DNA of 64,000 nt, taken from the NCBI RefSeq assembly GCF_021654335.1, contig NZ_AP023423.1, forward strand, positions 1,797,001 to 1,861,000, read 5' to 3'. The position numbers were made by a program, and so were the translations under genes. The notes under the pieces were generated by a model, which saw only the letters and a program-made list of their open reading frames with translations, was not told the origin of the DNA and searched no databases. The stretch's first letter is position 1. Each line of letters opens with the position of its first letter. This document shows positions 58,274 through 64,000 of this stretch, piece after piece. This DNA is from Sideroxyarcus emersonii. Its GTDB lineage: Bacteria; Pseudomonadota; Gammaproteobacteria; Burkholderiales; Gallionellaceae.

Positions 58274-59482
58274 TCATCGCCCCGCGAGTGCCGCCACCGG
58301 ATCGAGCCTGGCCGCGCGCCGCGCCGGCCAGACGCTGAACAGGATACCGGTGCCCAGCGCCGTGGCGCAGGCCGCCAGCACCGCCCACCAGGGGGGGCTG
58401 ACCGGCAGCGTCGGATAGATCTTCCCGATGACGATGCTGCCGGCATAGCCGAGCACCAGGCCGGCGACGCTGCCGGCAGTCGAAAGCAGTGCCGCCTCGG
58501 CGAAGAACAGCATGCGTATCTGTTTGCCCGGCGCGCCCAAAGCCTTGAGCAGGCCGATCTCCTTGACGCGTTGTGCCACCGCGATGAGCATCACATTCAT
58601 GATCAGCACACCCGCCACGGCCAGGCTGATCGCGGCGATGCCGCCCACCGCCATGGTCAGCGTGGTGAGGATGCGATCGAAGGTGGCGAGTACCGCATCC
58701 TGCGTGATGACCGTCACATCCCTTTCGCCGCTGTGGCGCTGGATCATGATCTCTTCGGCATCGTGTTTGGCCTGCTCGATGTAGTCGCGGCTCTTGGCTT
58801 CGATGAGGATGCGGAACAGGCTCGATGTGTTGAACAATTGATGCGCAGAGGCCACCGGCACGATGACCAGCTCATCCGTGCGCATGCCCATGGATTCGCC
58901 CTGCGAAGCCAGCACGCCGATGACGCGGAAGCGCCTGTCGCCCAGTCTCACCCATTGCCCCACGGCCTGCTCGTTGCCGAACAGCTCCTGCTTCATCTGG
59001 TTGCCGAGCACGCATACCGAAGCACCTTCATGGATATCGCCCGCCGGCAGGAACCGGCCCATGCCGATGCTCATGTGACGCACTTCCAGCAAGTCGGCAG
59101 TGGAACCGGCCACCACGACCTCGCGATTCAGCGCACCACGCGAAAGCGTGGCCGAACCGACCGTCAGCGGGGCGACGAGTTTGATGGCCCGGCTGCGCAG
59201 CAAGGCCTGCGCGTCGTCCAGCGTGATGTCGCGCGGCGTCTGCCCCGACATCAGGCCGGGCCCGATGCCGGCGGTCTCGGTACGCCCCGGCAGCACGATG
59301 ACCAGGTTGGTGCCAAGCGAGGAAAACTGGTTCACCACATAGCGGCGTGCGCCTTCGCCCAGTGCGGTGAGCACCACTACCGCTGCCACGCCGATGGACA
59401 TCGCCAGCATCATCAGCAGCGTGCGCGTCGGGCTGCCGCGCAAGCTGCCGGAAGCGAACTGCAAGGTGTCGGCGAGTCTCAT
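58274..59482 (-). CDS. MacB-type ABC transporter permease (first copy)
   Basis: A 402-aa FtsX-family permease with the same build as the gene downstream: N-terminal TM (LLMMLAMSIGVAAVVVLTALG), a periplasmic domain, and three C-terminal TMs with AQRVKEIGLLKALGAPGKQIRMLFFAEAALLS and the family end WPARRAARLDPVAALAGR. It overlaps the ATPase gene by 4 bases. Because both permeases lack an ATPase, they may pair with the one NBD as a heterodimer. Confidence 0.9.
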   Translation of the reverse strand: MRLADTLQFASGSLRGSPTRTLLMMLAMSIGVAAVVVLTALGEGARRYVVNQFSSLGTNLVIVLPGRTETAGIGPGLMSGQTPRDITLDDAQALLRSRAIKLVAPLTVGSATLSRGALNREVVVAGSTADLLEVRHMSIGMGRFLPAGDIHEGASVCVLGNQMKQELFGNEQAVGQWVRLGDRRFRVIGVLASQGESMGMRTDELVIVPVASAHQLFNTSSLFRILIEAKSRDYIEQAKHDAEEIMIQRHSGERDVTVITQDAVLATFDRILTTLTMAVGGIAAISLAVAGVLIMNVMLIAVAQRVKEIGLLKALGAPGKQIRMLFFAEAALLSTAGSVAGLVLGYAGSIVIGKIYPTLPVSPPWWAVLAACATALGTGILFSVWPARRAARLDPVAALAGR

Positions 59483-60159
59483 TTTGCGCGCTGCTCGTCG
59501 GAAACGATGCGGCCGTCCAACATATGGATCTGGCGTTGCGCGCGCGCACCGATCTCCGCATCGTGCGTCACCACCACCAGCGTGATGCCCTGCTCCATCA
59601 GCCCTTCCAGCAGTTTCAGCACTTCCCAGCCGGTGGTGCGGTCCAGGTTGCCGGTGGGTTCATCAGCCAGCAATACCGTCGGTTTCATCACCGTGGCGCG
59701 GGCGATGGCCACGCGCTGACGCTGGCCGCCCGAGAGCTGATCGGGTTTATGGTCGGCGCGATCCGACAGGCCGTAGTTCTGCATCAGCACCTGCACCCGC
59801 ACCTTGCGCTCTTCGGCAGGAATGCCGGCCAGTACCAGCGGCAACTCGACGTTTTGCGCTGCGGTAAGGCGCGGCACCAGGTGGAAGGACTGGAACACGA
59901 AGCCGATCTTTTCGCGGCGCACGCGTGCCTGCTGCTCGTCGTCCAGGTCGGTGACGTTGCCCCCGTCCAGCAGATAGATGCCGGAAGTCGGCCGGTCGAG
60001 CAGGCCGAGCATGTTCAGCATGGTGGACTTGCCGGAGCCGGACGGCCCCATGATGGAGATGTACTCACCCGCATCGAGGCGCAGGTTGATATCGCGCAGC
60101 GCGGTGACTTGCTGGTCGCCGACGGTGAAAATACGGCTGACGTTCTGCAGCTCGATCAT
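59479..60159 (-). CDS. ABC transporter ATP-binding protein (MacB/LolD type)
   Basis: Nucleotide-binding subunit of 226 aa with Walker A GPSGSGKST, the ABC signature LSGGQRQRVAIARA, Walker B VLLADEPTGNLD and the His switch VVVTHDAEIGA. The sequence is of the MacB/LolD/FtsE class that couples to mechanotransmission permeases. It overlaps the adaptor and the first permease by 4 bases each, so adaptor-ATPase-permease-permease are tightly coupled. Confidence 0.93.
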   Translation of the reverse strand: MIELQNVSRIFTVGDQQVTALRDINLRLDAGEYISIMGPSGSGKSTMLNMLGLLDRPTSGIYLLDGGNVTDLDDEQQARVRREKIGFVFQSFHLVPRLTAAQNVELPLVLAGIPAEERKVRVQVLMQNYGLSDRADHKPDQLSGGQRQRVAIARATVMKPTVLLADEPTGNLDRTTGWEVLKLLEGLMEQGITLVVVTHDAEIGARAQRQIHMLDGRIVSDEQRAK

Positions 60160-61337
60160 TTCGCTGGCTTGGGTTCTTCAGGCACGACCTTCACGCCCGC
60201 CTTCACCCCCGCCCGGTCCAGCGAAGACACGATGAGATCGCCCTCGTCCAGCCCGGACAGCACCTCGGCGTATTCCCAATTGGACAATCCGGTGATCACC
60301 TTGCGTTCCTCCAGCACACCTTTGCTGCCATAACGCAGTACCCGATTACCTTCCAGCAAGGTCTGGGCGGGAATGCGCAACACATGTTCGCGCGTGTCGT
60401 AAACGATCTCGACATCGGCGCTGTACCCCACCAGCAGGTTGTCCTCGTCGGCAAGCTTGTCGAACTCGACCTCCACTTCGACCGTGCGTGCCTGCTTCTC
60501 CAGATCGAGCACATACGGTGCGATACGCCTGACCTTGCCGCCGAAAGTGCGCCCCTTGATCGCATCCAGCGTGATGCGGCTGAACTGTCCGACCTTGATC
60601 TTGGATGCGTCCACCTCGTCGATGGGCGCGCTCACGTACATGCAGCTATCGTCGATCAGGTCGATGGCCGGCAAGGTCGGAATGCCGGGAGGAGACGGCG
60701 TGGCGTATTCGCCCAGCTCGCCGCTGATATCGGCCACCACGCCGTCGAACGGCGCCCGCAACACCATGCGCTCCAGCCCCGCCCGGGCCAGCGCGATGCG
60801 CGATTTGCTCTGCTCGATATCGGTACGTGCGGCCTCGCAGGAAGCCTTGCGCGATGCGGCATCGCTCACCGCTTTGTCCAGCAGTTGCGAGGAGATGAAC
60901 CCCTTGTCCTTCAGTTCTTGCGAGCGATCAGCCTCGCGCTGCGCCGCTTCGGCCAGGGTACACACCTCCTGCACGCGCGTCACCGAAGTCTTCAGCTGCT
61001 CTTGCGCCAGTCTTTCCTGCGCATGCAGATCGTTATCCCACAACTCCAGCAGCACCTGCCCCTTGTGCACGCGCTGCCCTTTCTTCACCAGCAGCCCGGA
61101 GATCTGCCCGCCAGCGGGCGGCGACATCTTGGCGCGGCGGCAGGCATTCACCGTACCCGCGCGGGTATTGCTGACCGATGCCTCCACCGTGCCGCGCTCC
61201 ACCTTTTGCAGCACCACCGGGATCGGTTTGCTGCGCGAGAGGTAAGCGATACCGCCCACCAGGGCGATGACGATGACGACGATGAGTGCGATCTTTGCGT
61301 AATGTGAAGAGGTCTTGCCGAGTTGCGGGAAAGTCAT
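60156..61337 (-). CDS. HlyD/MacA-type periplasmic adaptor
   Basis: Membrane-fusion protein of 393 aa for the ABC exporter. N-terminal TM (IALIVVIVIALVGGIAYLS), lipoyl domain (SPPAGGQISGLLVKKGQRVHKGQVLLELWDND), coiled-coil (residues 105-200), then a beta-barrel and a membrane-proximal domain (GYSADVEIVYDTREHVLRIPAQTLLEGNRVLRYG). It also has several Cys in the coiled coil (VCTLAEAA, SCEAARTD), unusual in this family. An outer-membrane partner of TolC type is not adjacent. Confidence 0.9.
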   Translation of the reverse strand: MTFPQLGKTSSHYAKIALIVVIVIALVGGIAYLSRSKPIPVVLQKVERGTVEASVSNTRAGTVNACRRAKMSPPAGGQISGLLVKKGQRVHKGQVLLELWDNDLHAQERLAQEQLKTSVTRVQEVCTLAEAAQREADRSQELKDKGFISSQLLDKAVSDAASRKASCEAARTDIEQSKSRIALARAGLERMVLRAPFDGVVADISGELGEYATPSPPGIPTLPAIDLIDDSCMYVSAPIDEVDASKIKVGQFSRITLDAIKGRTFGGKVRRIAPYVLDLEKQARTVEVEVEFDKLADEDNLLVGYSADVEIVYDTREHVLRIPAQTLLEGNRVLRYGSKGVLEERKVITGLSNWEYAEVLSGLDEGDLIVSSLDRAGVKAGVKVVPEEPKPAK

Positions 61338-61378
61338 TGCTGCTCCTGACTGTTCGCTGCCGTGATGAAACTGAAGAA

Positions 61379-61454
61379 TGGTGCCGATGATCTGAATCGA
61401 ACAGACGACCTACGCGTTACGAGTGCGTTGCTCTACCAACTGAGCTACATCGGC
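61379..61454 (-). tRNA. tRNA-Thr (anticodon CGT)
   Basis: A 76-nt cloverleaf on the minus strand: acceptor GCCGATG, D arm GCTCAGTTGGTAGAGC, anticodon loop CTCGTAA giving CGT (decoding ACG), T arm with TTCGATT, and encoded ACCA. The anticodon stem closes with one A-C mismatch next to the loop. Confidence 0.93.
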
Positions 61455-61499
61455 GTTCCGGCGCGGATTATAAGCGGATAGCCTTCCTTGCGGCAACGC

Positions 61500-62579
61500 T
61501 TAATGCCAAAGATATGGCGAGACATCGAACGGTTGCGGTGTTCCGTTGATCACGTTCAGCAGCACCTCCACGCTCGCGGGCGACATGGTCACGCCATAAC
61601 GGAAATGGCCGCTGTTGATGTACAGATTGGATAACTGCGGATGGCGCCCGATGGTCGGGATATTGCCTGGCGAGCCGGGTCGCAGGCCGGCCCAGTGCCG
61701 GATGACCGGCATGCCATGCAACACTGGCAGCAAGGCAGTCGCGCGCTGCAACAACAGCGCGCGCGCTTCCTCCGTCGTGCTCTTGTCAAACCCCGCATCT
61801 TCCAGCGTGCTGCCCACCAGCAGGTGACCGTCGCGGCGCGGGATCAGGTACAAACCTTGTTGCAGTACGATGTGCGGCAAGGGCGGCGTATCGAACTTGA
61901 ACAGCAGCATCTGCCCGCGTATCGGCTTGATGTCTGCCTGCAGTGCATGTTCGCCCAGCAGCACCTTGCTCCATGCACCGGCGGTCACAATATGAGCCGC
62001 AGCGCTGAAATCCCCCTGCGCCGTCGCCAGGTGCGTGACCCGCCCGGCCTCTGCCACGATCTTGTCGACTGCGCACTGCTCGACGATGTGTCCGCCGAGC
62101 TGCTCCACTCGCGCGCGCAAGGCTTGCAGCAAACGCGGATTGCGCGCCTGCGCGATATCCGGCAAGAACAAACCTTCGCCGCGCACCTCCACCTCCAGTC
62201 CATGCGCGGCACACCATTGCCTGGCCTGGTCCTGATCGAACGGCGGCAACACCAGCATGCCACAGCGCTGATATTCCGGATCGATGCCGGTCGCATGGCA
62301 CAGCTCCTCGGCAAAGCCGCCGAACAACTGCATGCCTCGCAAAGCCAGTCGATTCACCGCTTCCGGATAGTCCCACGGGCACAGCGGAGACAATATCCCT
62401 CCGCCCGCCCAAGAGGATTCGCGCCCGATCGCCCCCCGTTCCAGCACGGCCACCGCGGCTCCTTGCCGCAGCAGCCCCGCCGCCGTCGCCAAACCCACGG
62501 CACCAGCACCTATCACTATGAATTCAAACTTCAAAATCACCCTTCCCGTTGCCACTGGTCTGCCAAAATGGCCACTCAT
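61500..62579 (-). CDS. thiO: glycine oxidase ThiO (FAD-dependent)
   Basis: FAD-dependent amino-acid oxidase of the DadA family, 359 aa, making iminoglycine for thiazole (thiamine) synthesis. The dinucleotide fold VIGAGAVGLATAAGLLRQGA is near the N-terminus; SWAGGGILSPLCPWDYP and WAGLRPGSPGNIPTIG ... NSGHFRYGVTMSP are ThiO-type blocks. The true start may be a TTG near 62534, which has a better-spaced GGAAGG. No thiamine riboswitch is visible. It is divergent from pilE. Confidence 0.88.
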   Translation of the reverse strand: MSGHFGRPVATGRVILKFEFIVIGAGAVGLATAAGLLRQGAAVAVLERGAIGRESSWAGGGILSPLCPWDYPEAVNRLALRGMQLFGGFAEELCHATGIDPEYQRCGMLVLPPFDQDQARQWCAAHGLEVEVRGEGLFLPDIAQARNPRLLQALRARVEQLGGHIVEQCAVDKIVAEAGRVTHLATAQGDFSAAAHIVTAGAWSKVLLGEHALQADIKPIRGQMLLFKFDTPPLPHIVLQQGLYLIPRRDGHLLVGSTLEDAGFDKSTTEEARALLLQRATALLPVLHGMPVIRHWAGLRPGSPGNIPTIGRHPQLSNLYINSGHFRYGVTMSPASVEVLLNVINGTPQPFDVSPYLWH

Positions 62580-62646
62580 CGGTTTTATCTAGGCATACCG
62601 ACTTATCCTGCTCTAACTTTCGCTACACAATATTCGGGAGCGCAAT

Positions 62647-63099
62647 ATGAAACTGCAAAAAGGCTTCAGCCTGATCGAACTGATGATCGTCGTTGTCGTC
62701 ATCGGCATATTAGCATCGGTAGCATTGCCGGCCTATCAGGACTACATGACTCGCAGCAAGTTCACCGATGCAAAATCGAACCTGGCGAACAAGCGCATAC
62801 GCATGGAACAATGGTTCCAGGATAACCGCACATATGTCGGCGCAGACGGTGCCGGCGGGCCTTGCGCTGCGGACACGAGCAGCAGCCGGTATTTCACTTT
62901 CACCTGCCCGAGCGCAAATCTGACGGCAACCACCTATCTCATACAGGCTGCGGGCGGCAATGCCGCAACCGGCGATCAATCCATGACAGGTTTCACATTT
63001 ACCATTGATCAGAGCAATGCCAAGGCAACCACGGTCACTCGCTCGGGATGGACTGGCAATGCAGGGTGCTGGATTTCCAACAAAGGGGGCTCGTGTTGA
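62647..63099 (+). CDS. pilE: type IV pilin (PilE-like)
   Basis: Type IV pilin-like subunit of 150 aa. The prepilin peptidase site is [24 protein letters not shown], with Gly at -1 and Glu at +5, giving a hydrophobic assembly helix. The globular part has two pairs of Cys (CAADT ... FTCP and GCW ... GGSC) that could form disulfides, the second as a C-terminal D-region loop. It is followed by fimT and pilV in the same direction, so it may be a minor pilin rather than the main fibre subunit. Confidence 0.88.
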   Translation: MKLQKGFSLIELMIVVVVIGILASVALPAYQDYMTRSKFTDAKSNLANKRIRMEQWFQDNRTYVGADGAGGPCAADTSSSRYFTFTCPSANLTATTYLIQAAGGNAATGDQSMTGFTFTIDQSNAKATTVTRSGWTGNAGCWISNKGGSC

Positions 63100-63659
63100 G
63101 CACTTATGCAAAATTGAAGCAATTCGGCTTTTCGCTGACCGAGATGCTGGTGGCCATTCTGATCATCGGCATCCTGGCGGCGGTTGCTGTTCCCAATTTC
63201 CGTACCTGGATGATCAACTCGCAGATTCGCAATGCGGCCGAATCGATCTCAAACGGCCTGCAACGCGCACGCGCGGAAGCCGTCGCGCGGAATACCAATG
63301 TCGCCTTCAGTTTGTCCATGGCCGCGCCACAAGATTCTTCGTGGTACGTCTATACGGTTACGCCCGCCTCGGGAATCGACTCGCGGCTCAGTAACGAGGG
63401 TTCCACCGCCGTTTCGCTCACGGTGACGCCTACTGGCTCGACCACCGTCACGTTCAACAATTTTGGCAATGCATTGCTCACCAATCCGGGCGCTACAGTC
63501 CCCGCAACCGGTGCCGCCGTGCCTGCGACGCCCTTCACCACAGTCGGCGTCAACGCCGCGGGGGGAAGCAAAAACCTGCAGGTCGAAATTCTGATCCCGA
63601 GCAACATTATCAAAATGTGCGACCCGGCGGCAGCCTCAACCTCCCCGAGCAGTTGCTGA
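63093..63659 (+). CDS. fimT: FimT/GspH-type minor pseudopilin
   Basis: Minor pilin of about 188 aa. A prepilin site [23 protein letters not shown] follows 12 residues of leader. The GspH/FimT domain shows [27 protein letters not shown]. FimT proteins prime pilus assembly and can bind DNA during transformation. There is no ATG in a suitable place; GTG 63093 or TTG 63096, after AAGGGGG, is the likely start, overlapping the pilE stop by 7 bases. Confidence 0.85.
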   Translation: MLSTYAKLKQFGFSLTEMLVAILIIGILAAVAVPNFRTWMINSQIRNAAESISNGLQRARAEAVARNTNVAFSLSMAAPQDSSWYVYTVTPASGIDSRLSNEGSTAVSLTVTPTGSTTVTFNNFGNALLTNPGATVPATGAAVPATPFTTVGVNAAGGSKNLQVEILIPSNIIKMCDPAAASTSPSSC

Positions 63660-63676
63660 TCGAACAGGAGAAAAAC

Positions 63677-64000
63677 ATGTTCAGGCAAAATTCCTCCCCG
63701 CTCAAATCGGCACAGCAAGGCGTTGTACTGATAGAGGCCATGATTGCCATCCTGATCTTTTCCATCGGCGTGCTGGGCATCGTCGGCATGCAGGCCAACA
63801 TGGTCAAGAACACCTCCGATGCGAAATTCCGGGCCGACGCCAGCGATATTGCCCAGCAAAGAATCGGACAGATATGGGCCGACCCCGATCCTACCCGCCC
63901 GGGTTACGTCAGCTTCGCCGAGAGTGGCACCAGCATCTCTTCGGCCCTTCCCAACGGCACGCGAACCACCACCCAGTCCGGCGTCCAGTTCACGGTCACT
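63677..64000 (+). CDS. pilV: type IV pilus minor pilin PilV (partial, runs off window)
   Basis: First 108 codons of a pilV-like gene, cut by the window edge with no stop seen. The ATG follows CAGGAGAAAAAC. The prepilin-type segment reads QQGVVLIEAMIAILIFSIGVLGIVGMQANMVKN: the cleavage Gly, +5 Glu and the GVLGIVGMQ motif are PilV hallmarks. It sits 17 bases after fimT, and pilW/pilX/pilY1 would be expected to the right. Confidence 0.82.
   Translation, partial: MFRQNSSPLKSAQQGVVLIEAMIAILIFSIGVLGIVGMQANMVKNTSDAKFRADASDIAQQRIGQIWADPDPTRPGYVSFAESGTSISSALPNGTRTTTQSGVQFTVT

Noticed and set aside
61500-62646. Thiamine (TPP) riboswitch ahead of thiO
   Set aside because: The conserved CUGAGA and related TPP elements are not seen on the minus strand just upstream of thiO.
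1-64000. CRISPR arrays, insertion sequences, prophage genes or integrases
   Set aside because: No regularly spaced direct repeats and no transposase, integrase or phage structural motifs were seen on either strand.

Overview
The window looks like a single contiguous stretch of chromosome from a GC-rich Gram-negative betaproteobacterium, with no sign of prophage, insertion sequence or CRISPR. Supporting evidence is the gyrA-serC-pheA-hisC-aroF-tyrA-aroA/cmk-rpsA-ihfB-lapA-lapB-pyrF-hldE-hldD run, an EF-P with Arg32 next to its arginine rhamnosyltransferase EarP, LPS heptose genes, type IV pilin genes and ubiquinone synthesis. A Gallionellaceae/Nitrosomonadales-type host is my best guess from overall gene content; it is an inference, not shown by the sequence.

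Layout. 1-2.9 kb: queG divergent from tsaE-amiC. 3.0-7.7 kb: an outer-membrane barrel with an N-terminal CxxCxC motif plus a TlpA thioredoxin, then on the minus strand cysK, cysM and an unknown exported protein. 7.9-14.2 kb: a zinc alcohol dehydrogenase, an Ada-like methyltransferase, an alpha-glucan phosphorylase and an unusual HTH/ferredoxin/reductase fusion. 14.2-22.3 kb is the accessory part: a small-ORF/beta-barrel cluster, an EamA exporter divergent from a LysR regulator, a carboxypeptidase-hydrolase pair, a Pal-like lipoprotein, a transglutaminase (Tgl)-like protein and a DUF3014 protein.

22.5-39.3 kb is a minus-strand superoperon read from gyrA towards comEA. It joins DNA topology, serine, aromatic and histidine amino-acid synthesis, ribosomal protein S1, IHF beta, LPS control (LapA/LapB), pyrimidine synthesis and heptose synthesis, with several 4-bp start/stop overlaps. 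39.6-42.8 kb: ubiG-gph, an adenylate cyclase fused to a hemerythrin domain, and tmRNA. 43.0-52.2 kb: a complete MdtABC-type RND efflux operon with its outer-membrane channel. 52.4-55.1 kb: a PilB/GspE-type ATPase and a hexose-6-phosphate mutarotase. 55.2-61.3 kb (minus): a MacAB-like exporter with two permease paralogues, then earP and efp. 61.4-64.0 kb: tRNA-Thr(CGT), thiO, and the start of a type IV pilin/minor pilin cluster (pilE, fimT, pilV) that runs off the right edge.

The items that seem most worth following are the cyclase-hemerythrin fusion, whose second histidine ligand is out of register; the Tgl-like protein that keeps the catalytic Cys but lacks both acidic partners; the HTH-coiled-coil-ferredoxin reductase fusion beside glucan phosphorylase; and a 112-bp paired-palindrome (REPIN-like) repeat present twice, with one lone half.
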